From: Bacillota bacterium
Lineage (GTDB): Bacteria; Bacillota; Clostridia; Christensenellales; Aristaeellaceae
Reading direction: 5' to 3'
NCBI GenBank assembly: GCA_023392515.1
Contig: JAEVYX010000121.1
Location: 1 to 21,184 of the forward strand
DNA length: 21,184 nt
Shown here: positions 6,164 to 14,622 of the stretch, in pieces
Layout: every line of letters starts with the position of its first letter
Position numbering within the stretch: position 1 is the first letter of the stretch
Made by a program: the position numbers and the translations under genes
Notes under the pieces: model-generated
The model's input: only the letters and a program-made list of their open reading frames with translations
What the model was told of the DNA's origin: nothing
The model's database searches: none

Positions 6164-7771
6164 TTACTCAACAACCTGAGCGGTCTTAAAGTACAGCGTA
6201 TCAGAGGGATTCAGGTAATACCCCTGTACCTTACTGTTCATCAGCATCATGTTGGCTTTGTAATACAGGTTCAGCGTGGGGTATTCAGCGGAGGCAGTGT
6301 TGTCTGCTTCCTGCATGATTGCCATGGCGGCGGCGGAATCAATCTCGGACTGGGCCTTAGCCACCAGTTCATCATAAGCAGCGTTGGAATACTTGCCAAG
6401 ATTGTTGACGTCGCCTGTTTTCATAAGCGGCAGGAAGGTCATCGGGTGCAGATAGTCCCCGCTCCAGCCCATGGCGCACAGGTCATAGTTGCCGGCTTGC
6501 ACATTGGGGTAGTAAATCGCCCATTCCTCATTGGCGATGTTGATCTTGATGTTCAGGTTGGTCTGCAGCATTTCTGCGAGGGCTTCCACAATCTTTTTCA
6601 CCGAATCACTGGTGTAGTAAGACAGCGTGATTTCCGGGAAGCCTTCGCCGTTGGGGTATCCGGCTTCCGCCAGGACCGCTTTCGCTGCTTCCACATCGGC
6701 AGTCGCAGACAGGCCAAAGTTGGAGCGGCCGTCGGCAAAATCCACACCGTTTACAACATAGCCGGGAGCAATAAAGCTGTAGGCCGGCACCGCGGGGATC
6801 TGTACCACATCGTCAATGATAGAGGTCCGGTCAACTGCCAGGTTGAAAGCCTTGCGGACCAAGGCATTATCAAAGGGGGCTTTTGCACAGTTGAAGTTGT
6901 AGAATACAGTACCATAGGAGGATACGGAGACAATACCGGCATCCTCCGCCTTCAGCCTTGCGTAATCGGAGGAGGGGAAGCTGCGGGCACCGTCGATTTC
7001 CCCGGATTCATAGGCCATCAGCGCAGTGGCCATGTCTGTAATGTAGCGGAAGGTGATCTTTTCAAGGCTTACCTTGTCCGCATCATAGTATTCAGGGTTT
7101 TTCACCAGCACAACGCTTTCGCCCATGTTCATCTCGCTGATTTTGAACGGGCCGTTGCAGATGTATGTATCGGGGCTGGCCGTCCACTGATCGCCATTTG
7201 CTTCAATCGTTGCCTTTTGCACGGGGCTGAAGGTCCACATGGTCAATATATCAATGTAATAAGGCGTGGCGCTTTTCAAGGTCAGCACCAGCGTTTTATC
7301 GTCCGGAGCCTTGACGCCCAGTGTTTCCGCGGTGCCGGTGCCGTCGTAGTATTCCTGCGCGCCCGCGATATAGTCGGTGAGCATGCTCAAATACTGCGCC
7401 GTGGTTTCCGGTGTAAGTATTCTTTGGAAGGCGTACAGGTAATCCTGGGCAGTTAGCGGGCTGCCGTCTGACCATTTCAGGCCGTCACGCAAGGTGAAGG
7501 TGTACACCGTGCCATCCTCACTGATCTCCCAGGAAGCAGCATTGCCTCCAATCAGAGAGCCTGTGGCGGTATCATAGGTGACCAGGCCTTCAAAGCAATT
7601 GGCCAGGAAAGGCGAGGCAAAGCTGTTATTGGTCACGCTGGGGTCGATACCGTCAGGCTCGTTGTGCAGCGCGAAGACTATTTCCTGCGCAGGGGAAGCC
7701 ATCGCTCCTGACAGGGGCAGCGCGGCCAGCATCAAAAGGACAGCCAGCAAGAAAGCAAGTTGTTTCCTCAT
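6164..7771 (-). CDS. Oligopeptide/dipeptide ABC transporter substrate-binding protein
   Basis: Extracytoplasmic receptor (family 5 solute-binding protein, OppA/DppE-like) that captures peptides for the permease pair encoded upstream. 535 residues, the usual family size. The export signal is MRKQ plus a hydrophobic core to about residue 20, with AMA|S (residues 23-26) as a signal peptidase I site. Family features include the N-terminal EPDGIDPSVTNN region, GLVTYD, LRDGLKWSDGSPLTAQDYLYAFQRI and RKAFNLAVDRTSII. No lipobox Cys is present, unlike most Gram-positive members. The start has AGGAGG 8 nt upstream. It is the last transporter gene, 54 nt after the second ATPase. The ligand could be a peptide or another family substrate; sequence alone does not settle this. 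Confidence 0.93.
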   Translation of the reverse strand: MRKQLAFLLAVLLMLAALPLSGAMASPAQEIVFALHNEPDGIDPSVTNNSFASPFLANCFEGLVTYDTATGSLIGGNAASWEISEDGTVYTFTLRDGLKWSDGSPLTAQDYLYAFQRILTPETTAQYLSMLTDYIAGAQEYYDGTGTAETLGVKAPDDKTLVLTLKSATPYYIDILTMWTFSPVQKATIEANGDQWTASPDTYICNGPFKISEMNMGESVVLVKNPEYYDADKVSLEKITFRYITDMATALMAYESGEIDGARSFPSSDYARLKAEDAGIVSVSSYGTVFYNFNCAKAPFDNALVRKAFNLAVDRTSIIDDVVQIPAVPAYSFIAPGYVVNGVDFADGRSNFGLSATADVEAAKAVLAEAGYPNGEGFPEITLSYYTSDSVKKIVEALAEMLQTNLNIKINIANEEWAIYYPNVQAGNYDLCAMGWSGDYLHPMTFLPLMKTGDVNNLGKYSNAAYDELVAKAQSEIDSAAAMAIMQEADNTASAEYPTLNLYYKANMMLMNSKVQGYYLNPSDTLYFKTAQVVE

Positions 7772-7825
7772 GTTGATTTCCTCCTATGTAATATATATTG
7801 GAACGCCCACGGCGCTTCAATCAAT

Positions 7826-8794
7826 TCAACCATACAAATGGCAGGCTGTGCAATGTCCGGGCCCGACCTCACGCAGCGCAGGCTCTTCCGTTCGGCATTT
7901 GTCCATCACATGCGGGCAGCGGGTATGAAAACGGCAGCCCATAGGCGGGTCAATCGGGCTGGGCAGGTCTCCTTCCAGGCTGCTGACGGTTTTCTGCCGC
8001 GCCAGTTTGGGATTGGGGATGGGGATGCTCCCCAGCAGCCCCTTGGTATAAGGGTGCAAAGGGTGCCTGTAGATTTCATCCGCCTGGCACAATTCCACCA
8101 GCTGGCCCATATACATCACTCCCACCTGATCTGAAACATACCGGACCATGGACAGATCATGGGCGATGAACAGGTATGTAAGCCCCAGCTCCTGCTGGAA
8201 GTCCCTGAGCATGTTCACGATTTGTGCCTGGATGGATACATCCAGTGCGCTGATGGGCTCGTCGCAGATTACCAGCTCCGGCTTTAAAATCAACGCCCGT
8301 GCAATGCCCACCCGCTGGCGCTGGCCGCCGGAAAACTCATGGGCGTAACGGTTCGCGTGCTCTCTGGTCAGGCCCACCTTTTCCAGCATATCGTTCACCA
8401 GTTCATCCGCGTCCCTGCGGCTTTTTGCCTCCAGATGTGCGGTAAGCGGTTCTGAAATCAGGTCTCTTACCGTCATACGGGCATTTAATGATGCGTATGG
8501 GTCCTGAAAAATCATCTGCATTTTCCGCCGGATCGGCATCAGCTCTCTTTGTGGAAGGGCGGTAATGTCCTTTCCGTCCAGCAGAATCTGTCCTGCCGTC
8601 GGGTCATAAATACGGATGATTGTACGTGCGCAGCTTGATTTACCACAGCCCGACTCGCCCACCAGGCCAAGGGTGGTTCCCTTGGCAACTTCAAAGGACA
8701 CGCTATCCACCGCATGAACCACTTTATGACTGCTGCCCCGAACAGGAAAGTGCTTGGTCAGCCCGGTTACCTTCAGCATAGTCCCATCACTCAT
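7826..8794 (-). CDS. Peptide ABC transporter ATP-binding protein (OppF/DppF-like)
   Basis: Second ATPase subunit energising the peptide importer at the inner face of the membrane. 322 residues from the ATG at 8794. Walker A GESGCGKS (46-53), Q-loop FQDPYASLN (97-104), signature FSGGQRQR (154-161), Walker B LVICDEP (174-180) and switch His in IAHDLS (around 212) are intact. The C-terminal oligopeptide-transporter extension carries GCRFHTRCP and further Cys residues (287, 293, 300, 315), a pattern seen in Opp/Dpp ATPases and linked to an iron-sulfur cluster in some. The start codon overlaps the upstream ATPase stop as ATGA, with AAAGGAG 10 nt upstream, so translation is probably coupled; a TTG further upstream (8818) is not favoured. 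Confidence 0.94.
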   Translation of the reverse strand: MSDGTMLKVTGLTKHFPVRGSSHKVVHAVDSVSFEVAKGTTLGLVGESGCGKSSCARTIIRIYDPTAGQILLDGKDITALPQRELMPIRRKMQMIFQDPYASLNARMTVRDLISEPLTAHLEAKSRRDADELVNDMLEKVGLTREHANRYAHEFSGGQRQRVGIARALILKPELVICDEPISALDVSIQAQIVNMLRDFQQELGLTYLFIAHDLSMVRYVSDQVGVMYMGQLVELCQADEIYRHPLHPYTKGLLGSIPIPNPKLARQKTVSSLEGDLPSPIDPPMGCRFHTRCPHVMDKCRTEEPALREVGPGHCTACHLYG

Positions 8795-9813
8795 GGATTT
8801 ACCGCTCCTTTCATCCAAAAAGGATTGTCCTGCCTGGGAGCGTCAGGCATCAACAGCCAGCACATGCTCCGCCTGTGTTCCCCCATATGGGTATAAGGCG
8901 GCATTTCTTCCATGCAGATCTGGCGTGCATATGAGCAGCGGGGCGCAAAGGGGCAGCCTTGGGGAGGATGAATCATATCCGGTGGCGAACCGGCAATGGG
9001 CTGCAGGCGCCTGGACTTATCCTGATCAATACTGGGGATGCTGGCCAAAAGCCCCTGTGTATATGGGTGCATGGGGTTGTCAAACAGGTCGTCAATGGGT
9101 GCCTCCTCCATAATCAGCCCGCCATACATCACGATGACCCTGCTGCACAGTTCCGCAACCACACCCAAATCATGGGTAATAAACAGTATGCTCATGCCGA
9201 TTTCAGCCTGCAGACGCCGCATCAATTTTAAGATTTGATCCTGGATGGTCACATCCAGCGCGGTTGTGGGCTCATCCGCAATGAGCAGGCTGGGTCGGCA
9301 GGCCAAGGCCATGGCAATCATCACCCGCTGGCGCATCCCCCCGGAAAACTCATGGGGAAAACTCTTCAGCCGCTTTTCCGCCTCCGGGATTTTCACCAAG
9401 CGAAACAAGTCCAGCACCATCTGCTCCAATTTGGCTTTCGGCATCTTCCGGTCATGGGCCCAAAGCATTTCGGCCACCTGATCCCCTACCGGAATCAACG
9501 GGTTCAGGCTGGACATAGGGTCTTGAAAGATCATGGATATCCGGCCGCCTCGAATGGCCCGTATCTGCCGGCGGTTCATGCGAATAAGATTTTTCCCCTC
9601 AAACAGGATTTCTCCCTGCATGATTTTTCCGGTGGATGCCATCAAGCGCAGGACGGATAAAAATGTAACACTTTTCCCGGAGCCTGATTCCCCTACAATG
9701 CCCACGCTTTCGCCTTTGCCAATGCTCAGGCTTACCCCGCGCACCGCCTGCACTTCACCGCTGCTGGTCAAAAACGAGGTTTTCAGATCTTTTATTTCCA
9801 ATAGGTTTGCCAT
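8791..9813 (-). CDS. Peptide ABC transporter ATP-binding protein (OppD/DppD-like)
   Basis: First ATPase subunit of the peptide importer, 340 residues. Walker A GESGSGKS (41-48), Q-loop FQDPMSSLNP (96-105), signature FSGGMRQR (156-163), Walker B LLIADEP (176-182), D-loop and switch His in ITHDLG (around 214) are all present. The C-terminal extension has GCPFAPRC and a following Cys, as in OppD/DppD. The ATG follows AAGGAG with 5 nt spacing and lies 18 nt after the permease stop. Its stop overlaps the next ATPase start by 4 nt. Heterodimeric pairing with that ATPase is the family norm and fits two distinct ATPase genes in one operon. Confidence 0.95.
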   Translation of the reverse strand: MANLLEIKDLKTSFLTSSGEVQAVRGVSLSIGKGESVGIVGESGSGKSVTFLSVLRLMASTGKIMQGEILFEGKNLIRMNRRQIRAIRGGRISMIFQDPMSSLNPLIPVGDQVAEMLWAHDRKMPKAKLEQMVLDLFRLVKIPEAEKRLKSFPHEFSGGMRQRVMIAMALACRPSLLIADEPTTALDVTIQDQILKLMRRLQAEIGMSILFITHDLGVVAELCSRVIVMYGGLIMEEAPIDDLFDNPMHPYTQGLLASIPSIDQDKSRRLQPIAGSPPDMIHPPQGCPFAPRCSYARQICMEEMPPYTHMGEHRRSMCWLLMPDAPRQDNPFWMKGAVNP

Positions 9814-9831
9814 ATTAACTCCTTATGGCCT

Positions 9832-10980
9832 TTACTTTTTAAGCTTGGGGTCCAATGCATCCCGTAAACCGTCTCCCACAAAATTAAAGGCAAACATAAT
9901 CATGCAGATAGCCAGCGCCGGCAAAAACAACTGATAGGGGTTGCTTCTCAGCGCCTCCATGGCATCGTTGCACATGGTGCCAAGGCTGGCCATTGGCGGT
10001 GCAATGCCAATGCCGATAAAGCTCATAAAGGCTTCCATAAAAATGGCACTGGGAATGAGCATGGTTACAGTTACGAGAATCGGGCCCATGGCATTTGGAA
10101 TCAAATGCTTCATCAATATGTACCTTGTGCTGGATCCGATGGTTTTCGCAGCCAGTACGAACTCCTGCTGTTTCAGGCTCAGCACCTGGCCCCGCACCAC
10201 CCGGGCCATATCCACCCAATACACACTGGACAAGGCAACGATAATGCTGACAAGGCCATTATCCAGCGTCACCTTGATGAGGATGACATAAAGCGTCAAG
10301 GGGATGGTGCTGATTATGTCTACCACGCGCATCGCGGCCGCGTCGACACGGGAGCCCAGAAATCCCGCTATCCCACCATATAAAATGCCGATTACCATAT
10401 TGACCGTAGCGGCAATAAAGGCTACCAGCAGCGATATCCGGGTACCATACATCAATCTTGTTAAAATGTCACGGCCAAGCTGATCCGTACCCAGCAGATA
10501 CGTCTTGTTCCACACGCTTTTATCCGCCGGAGTCCGCTGCCCATTCGTATTCAGGATCGCCGCGGGTTTTTGAGCGTAATCCAGATACACCTGGGTATCT
10601 TCATCCAATTGATAAGAGATGCGGCGGAGCTGGTCGTCATCCTTTACTTTGGTCAATTGCCCAAGCAGCGCGCCATTCCTTCCCACCTCAATAACCTTCA
10701 TGGCGGGAGTCAGGTAAAGATAATTTCCATTGGGCGCGTCGCATACGCGCAGCACGGGCGGGATATTGGCCAGGCTCAAGGTTTGGCTGGAATAATCATA
10801 GGGGGTAAACAAAGGCCCAATCAAAGCGAAGACCAAAAGCAGAAGCACCAGCACAAATCCTGCCAGCGCTGTAGGCTTTTTGCGAAAGCGAAACCATACA
10901 TCCCCTGCAAAGGTGCGGGACTTCGACCATATTTTTTCCATGCCGTAAGCATTTGCGGGCACTCGTTCCCATTTCAGCAC
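9832..10980 (-). CDS. Peptide ABC transporter permease (OppC/DppC-like), GTG start
   Basis: Membrane channel subunit, 382 residues. An N-terminal OppC-type segment (about 20-60) holds the first helix, LAGFVLVLLLLVFALIGPLF. The motif LLGTDQLGRDILTRLMYGTR (162-181) precedes a cluster of five helices. The cytoplasmic coupling motif lies in EFVLAAKTIGSSTRYILMKH followed by LIPN, and the C-terminus VGDGLRDALDPKLKK is typical. Between helix 1 and the LGTDQLGRD motif is a long loop, about residues 62-160, predicted outside the cell; the family commonly totals about 300 residues, so this is an insertion of roughly 75. The start is GTG at 10980 with GGGAGG 8 nt upstream. It lies 19 nt after the other permease gene. 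Confidence 0.93.
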   Translation of the reverse strand: MLKWERVPANAYGMEKIWSKSRTFAGDVWFRFRKKPTALAGFVLVLLLLVFALIGPLFTPYDYSSQTLSLANIPPVLRVCDAPNGNYLYLTPAMKVIEVGRNGALLGQLTKVKDDDQLRRISYQLDEDTQVYLDYAQKPAAILNTNGQRTPADKSVWNKTYLLGTDQLGRDILTRLMYGTRISLLVAFIAATVNMVIGILYGGIAGFLGSRVDAAAMRVVDIISTIPLTLYVILIKVTLDNGLVSIIVALSSVYWVDMARVVRGQVLSLKQQEFVLAAKTIGSSTRYILMKHLIPNAMGPILVTVTMLIPSAIFMEAFMSFIGIGIAPPMASLGTMCNDAMEALRSNPYQLFLPALAICMIMFAFNFVGDGLRDALDPKLKK

Positions 10981-10999
10981 AATCGTTTCCTCCCTTCAC

Positions 11000-11917
11000 T
11001 CACTCGAACTTGATTCTCGGGTCGATCATGCAATAAAACAAGTCCACCAAAAAGACCATGCTGATTAAAAATGCCGCGTAAAAAACCGTCATGCCCATAA
11101 TGGTTGTATAGTCCCGCTGGGTCACGCTGTTTACGAAATAGGAACCCATGCCGGGAATAGCGAAAATCTTCTCGATCACAAAGCTTCCCGTAAGCAGGTT
11201 GGCAATTGTAGGCCCCAATACGGTAATGACAGGAATAAGGGCATTTCGCAGCGCATGCTTGACAACCACCCGCACCTCTGTAATTCCCTTGGCCCGGGCT
11301 GTTCGGATATAATCCTGCCCCATCACTTCCAAAAGGCTGGAGCGCATCAGCCTTGCAAGAAAGCTGACGGAATACCCGCCCAATGCAATCATGGGCAGTA
11401 TGTACCCCTTCCAGGAATCTACCCCGAATGTCGGTACCCAGTTTAGTTGAAATGCAAACACATACATAAGGCCCGCAGCAATCACAAAGCTCGGTATGGT
11501 TACACCAAGGGTTGCAACCGCCATGAGCAGCATATCCTGCCATCGCCCGTTTTTAAGGGCGGCCAAAATGCCCATGGGGATGCTGCTTAACAGCACAAAG
11601 CCAAGGGTTGCAAGGCCCAGCAGCCCCGAATAGGGAAAGCCGTTTTCGATAAAATCATTTACCGTTTTTCCGGTGAATTTGAAACTGGGGCCAAGATCGA
11701 AGCGGATCAGGCCCGACAGATAATCAAAAAACTGTACATATAGAGGATCATCCAGTTTATACTTCTTTTCCAGCGCATTAAGAACAGCAGGGGCAACCTG
11801 CTTGTCCCTTGTAAACGGACCGCCTGGAACACTATGCATCAATAAAAACGTAATCAGAACAATGAAAAATAATGTAACAATCATCATACCAAGCCGCTTG
11901 AGAATATACTTTGTCAT
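11000..11917 (-). CDS. Peptide ABC transporter permease (OppB/DppB-like)
   Basis: Partner channel subunit, 305 residues, first gene of the importer operon. Helix 1 is at about 9-29, followed by the family sequence HSVPGGPF near 28-35 and an extracellular loop. Five further helices lie between about 95 and 300. The coupling motif DYIRTARAKGITEVRVVVKH, then ALRNALIP, and the C-terminal YCMIDPRIKFE are typical of OppB/DppB. The ATG follows AAGGAG with 6 nt spacing. A promoter about 70 nt upstream is the only one found for the five-gene run down to 6164. Confidence 0.95.
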   Translation of the reverse strand: MTKYILKRLGMMIVTLFFIVLITFLLMHSVPGGPFTRDKQVAPAVLNALEKKYKLDDPLYVQFFDYLSGLIRFDLGPSFKFTGKTVNDFIENGFPYSGLLGLATLGFVLLSSIPMGILAALKNGRWQDMLLMAVATLGVTIPSFVIAAGLMYVFAFQLNWVPTFGVDSWKGYILPMIALGGYSVSFLARLMRSSLLEVMGQDYIRTARAKGITEVRVVVKHALRNALIPVITVLGPTIANLLTGSFVIEKIFAIPGMGSYFVNSVTQRDYTTIMGMTVFYAAFLISMVFLVDLFYCMIDPRIKFE

Positions 11918-11978
11918 GAATAACTCCTTACAGACAGTTTTTCATGTTTCTTTCGTAATGTGATCAGCGTTATGTACC

Positions 11979-12024
11979 ATATTAGAATACACGCTAATAT
12001 ATGGAAATGCAATTCACTTGTGAA
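11979..12024 (-). promoter_or_regulatory. Promoter and operator-like repeats of the peptide transporter operon
   Basis: On the minus strand TTCACA (12024-12019), a 17-bp spacer and TATATT (12001-11996) each match consensus at 5/6. Transcription would start near 11989, leaving a leader of about 70 nt. Two inverted repeats overlap it: TTCAC-N2-GTGAA (12013-12024) across the -35 box, and ATATTAG-N8-CTAATAT (11979-12000) across the -10 box and start site. They look like regulator-binding sites; the regulator is not identified. Confidence 0.6.
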
Positions 12025-12302
12025 AAAAAATCAATAAGTACAAGGAAAATACGAAAAGTTCCAACGGATATGCATAGCATACATGTGGAATGTCATTTCT
12101 TTTCCTCATTTTCTTATCATAAATAACAAACGGAATTACTCCAGCTCCCCAGCCGCCTCCTCAGTTCATATCCTGATACCGTTCAATTTGCAGGAATCTT
12201 TTACCTTTTCCTCGAATGAACATATCCGGAAATCAGCAAGACAATAAGCCGGACGATAGGCCATATTTTTTTACTGCCATAAGAATGGAAAGGACTGTTG
12301 AC
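12025..12302. other. AT-rich intergenic region between divergent operons
   Basis: Part of a 385-nt gene-free stretch between the peptide importer (leftward) and the NatA-like exporter (rightward). It contains runs of A and T, a short inverted repeat TATGC-N3-GCATA (12069-12081), and the ribosome binding site of the exporter gene. No convincing + strand promoter was found: TATCAT near 12115 lacks a matching -35 box. An in-frame ATG at 12216 would extend the exporter ATPase, but its product has no family resemblance before residue 30. Confidence 0.5.
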
Positions 12303-13208
12303 ATGAAGCTTGAGCTTTGTGGAATTGAAAAGCGCTTTGGCGATAAAGAGGTTCTGCGCAGCATCCACCTTTCGGTAGAAAGCGGCCGCCCCATAGGGCT
12401 CCTCGGGCGCAACGGTGCAGGAAAAACTACCACTATCCGCATCGTCATGGATGTGTTCCCTGCCGATGGCGGCCAGGTGCTGCTGGACGGAAAGCCCTTC
12501 TGCCGGGAAGATTTCCGTATCGGATACCTGCCAGAAGAACGAGGCCTTTACCCAAAGCGCCTGATACTGGACCAATTGGTATATCTGGGCATGCTGCGCG
12601 GGCTGAGCGGCGTCAAGGCGCGCAGCGAAGCCAGACATTGGCTGGAGCGCATGTCCCTTTCGGAGTATGCCGGCAAAAAAGTGGATACCCTTTCCAAGGG
12701 CAACCAGCAAAAAATACAGCTGGCGGCAGCCATGCTGGGCGATCCTGAGATTGTGATCCTGGACGAGCCTTTTTCCGGTCTGGACCCTGTGAATGCCATT
12801 CTGCTGAAAGATATCGTAAAGGAATGTATCGCAGCGGGCAAGGTTGTGCTGTTCTCCAGCCATCAAATGAATTATGTGGAGGAGTTCTGCCAGGACATCG
12901 CCATCCTCAACCAGGGCGGTATTGTGCTGGATACCAACATCGCCACGCACAAGCGCAGTTATGACCGCCGCCACATCCTGGTGGATGTGGCTGAAGAAAA
13001 AAGTGACCAGGCTTTGGTGTTTCTGCAGGGCCAGGCTGCCCATGTGGAGCTTGTCCAGGGCATGCTGCACGTCCATGTGCAAAGCACGGAGGATGTGCTG
13101 CCGCTCTTATCCGCCATGGTGCAAAATGGGATTGCTGTGGAAGGGTACAGGGTGTTTGAACCTTCCCTGAATGATATATTTGTCGAATATACAAGCAAAG
13201 CTGTTTGA
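12303..13208 (+). CDS. ABC transporter ATP-binding protein, NatA-like
   Basis: ATPase of a two-component export system, 301 residues. Walker A GRNGAGKT (35-42), signature SKGNQQK (131-137), Walker B VILDEP (151-156), D-loop FSGLDPVN (157-164) and switch His in SSHQM (185-189) are intact. The IGYLPEERGLYPK segment (73-85) is typical of the NatA/drug-exporter branch, and a C-terminal domain of about 90 residues follows the ATPase core, as in DUF4162-bearing members. The ATG at 12303 has AAAGGA 8 nt upstream. The permease gene follows after 10 nt, so the two are one operon. NatAB relatives extrude sodium or antimicrobial compounds; the substrate here is not known. Confidence 0.92.
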   Translation: MKLELCGIEKRFGDKEVLRSIHLSVESGRPIGLLGRNGAGKTTTIRIVMDVFPADGGQVLLDGKPFCREDFRIGYLPEERGLYPKRLILDQLVYLGMLRGLSGVKARSEARHWLERMSLSEYAGKKVDTLSKGNQQKIQLAAAMLGDPEIVILDEPFSGLDPVNAILLKDIVKECIAAGKVVLFSSHQMNYVEEFCQDIAILNQGGIVLDTNIATHKRSYDRRHILVDVAEEKSDQALVFLQGQAAHVELVQGMLHVHVQSTEDVLPLLSAMVQNGIAVEGYRVFEPSLNDIFVEYTSKAV

Positions 13209-13218
13209 GGAGGGCAAC

Positions 13219-14502
13219 ATGAAGCAATTTTTTTCGGTACTGCGCTTTGAGCTGTCCGGTTTTTTCAAAAACAAAGTATTTATGGGCATGACGCTGGCGT
13301 TGGTGATCATTGTTGCCGGTGTATTGACTTATCCCAGGATCAGCGATGCACTGAGCAGCAGGGATCAAGCCGGTTCAGAGATATCTACGGATAACGCAAT
13401 CAATACGGATGCTCTGCCTCGGCTTGCGCTTGTAAACGCAGGCGGCGTTTTGAAGGAAGATGGACTGGCAGCGTTCTCTTCATCCCTTCTCCAGTATCAA
13501 ATAGAGATTATGGATACGCAAAGCGATAACCTTCGCGATCAGGTGATGAGCGGGCAATATGACGGCGCCATCGTGCTGTATAATTCCTTGCGGGCCACCT
13601 ATATAACCCGAAACCTGGGCATGTATGACAGCACCAGCACCTACTTGACTGCCGCGCTTGAAGCTGCATACCGCACGGAAAGCCTTGCAGCGCTGGGCGC
13701 ATCCAAGCAGGAGATTCCCCTCATTTTGCACCCGCCTGTTTCGGTCGCGGTGGAAACATTGGGCGTCAGCCAAATGGAAACCTTCTTTTATACCTATGTA
13801 TTGATATTCGCGCTGTATATGGCCATCCTCATCTATGGCCAGCTTGTTGCCACAGCGGTGGCCACCGAAAAGGGGTCCCGTACGATGGAGCTGCTGGTTA
13901 CTTCGGCCCGGCCCAACAGCCTTATGTTCGGAAAAGTTATCGGCTCAGGGCTTGCTGGACTTATGCAGATGATGGCCATTTTCGGCTCAGCCGTACTATT
14001 TTACTACCTGAACGCCTCCTCCTGGGCGGGCAATGAAATCATCGCCTCCATTTTCGGCATGCCGCTGCCCATTGTCGGCTACACGCTATTGTTTTTCGTA
14101 CTGGGGTATTTCATCTATGCATTCCTGTTTGGTGCTATGGGCTCCCTCGCATCCCGCACCGAGGATGTGAACACCATGGTCCTGCCCATCACATTTGCTT
14201 TCATTGCCGCCTTCATCGTGGTGATGACCTCCATGGCTTCCGGCAACATCGACAATGCTTTGATGGTATTTTGTTCCTACTTCCCTTTAACTTCCCCCAT
14301 GGCCATGTTTGTGCGCATCGCCATGTCCAGTCCCGCGTGGTACGAAATTGTCCTGTCTGTGTCACTGCTTATCGCAACCACAGTGGGCATCGGTATGCTT
14401 TCCGCGCGCATTTACAGAATCGGCGTTTTAATGTATGGCAAGCCGCCTAAACTTTCAGAACTCTGGCGCATACTGCGCGCCGAACGCAAACTGCAGGCAT
14501 AG
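13219..14502 (+). CDS. ABC-2 type permease, NatB-like
   Basis: Membrane partner of the preceding ATPase, 427 residues. An N-terminal helix (about 17-38) is followed by a large extracytoplasmic domain (about 40-185). A cluster of about six helices then begins with FFYTYVLIFALYMAILIYGQ near residue 195 and ends near residue 410. The sequence VATAVATEKGSRTMELLVTS (about 212-231) is the conserved cytoplasmic stretch of the NatB/YhaP-type ABC-2 permeases. The start follows GAGGAGG with 5 nt spacing, 10 nt after the ATPase stop; an in-frame upstream ATG at 13171 lies inside the ATPase gene and is not favoured. It probably forms a homodimeric or heteromeric exporter with the NatA-like protein. Confidence 0.9.
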   Translation: MKQFFSVLRFELSGFFKNKVFMGMTLALVIIVAGVLTYPRISDALSSRDQAGSEISTDNAINTDALPRLALVNAGGVLKEDGLAAFSSSLLQYQIEIMDTQSDNLRDQVMSGQYDGAIVLYNSLRATYITRNLGMYDSTSTYLTAALEAAYRTESLAALGASKQEIPLILHPPVSVAVETLGVSQMETFFYTYVLIFALYMAILIYGQLVATAVATEKGSRTMELLVTSARPNSLMFGKVIGSGLAGLMQMMAIFGSAVLFYYLNASSWAGNEIIASIFGMPLPIVGYTLLFFVLGYFIYAFLFGAMGSLASRTEDVNTMVLPITFAFIAAFIVVMTSMASGNIDNALMVFCSYFPLTSPMAMFVRIAMSSPAWYEIVLSVSLLIATTVGIGMLSARIYRIGVLMYGKPPKLSELWRILRAERKLQA

Positions 14503-14559
14503 GGCAGGCTGCTTCCCTAAGTCCGGTTTTTCCGCTATCAAATGGGTGATTTGAATACC

Positions 14560-14593
14560 AAAAACGGCGTGAGGGTAAATATCCCCCACGCCG
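14560..14593 (-). terminator. Bidirectional terminator between convergent genes
   Basis: Stem CGGCGTG/CACGCCG (14565-14571 and 14587-14593), extended by GGG/CCC across one mismatch. On the minus strand it is followed by TTTTTGG, so it is a good end for the LacI-operon transcript, about 30 nt past its stop. On the + strand it may also end the NatAB transcript, followed by an AT-rich stretch. Confidence 0.8.
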
Positions 14594-14622
14594 CTTATTA
14601 TATTGTCCCCGATTCCGGCAAG

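Noticed and set aside
5747..7456. A 569-codon open frame on the + strand opposite the cyclophilin and peptide-binding protein genes
   Set aside because: It is antisense to two genes with clear family motifs. Its product is rich in His, Gly, Val and Ile without domain motifs, as expected from the complementary frame of GC-moderate coding DNA.
12003..12024. A possible catabolite-responsive (cre) element near the peptide-transporter promoter
   Set aside because: TGGAAATGCAATTCA lacks the central CG and several conserved positions of the cre consensus.
12105..12125. A possible + strand promoter (-10 TATCAT) for the NatA-like gene
   Set aside because: No hexamer resembling TTGACA lies 16-18 bp upstream, and the leader would be nearly 180 nt.
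12201..13082. A 293-codon open frame on the - strand opposite the NatA-like ATPase gene
   Set aside because: The opposite strand holds complete Walker A, signature and Walker B motifs with a good ribosome binding site; the antisense frame shows no domain.
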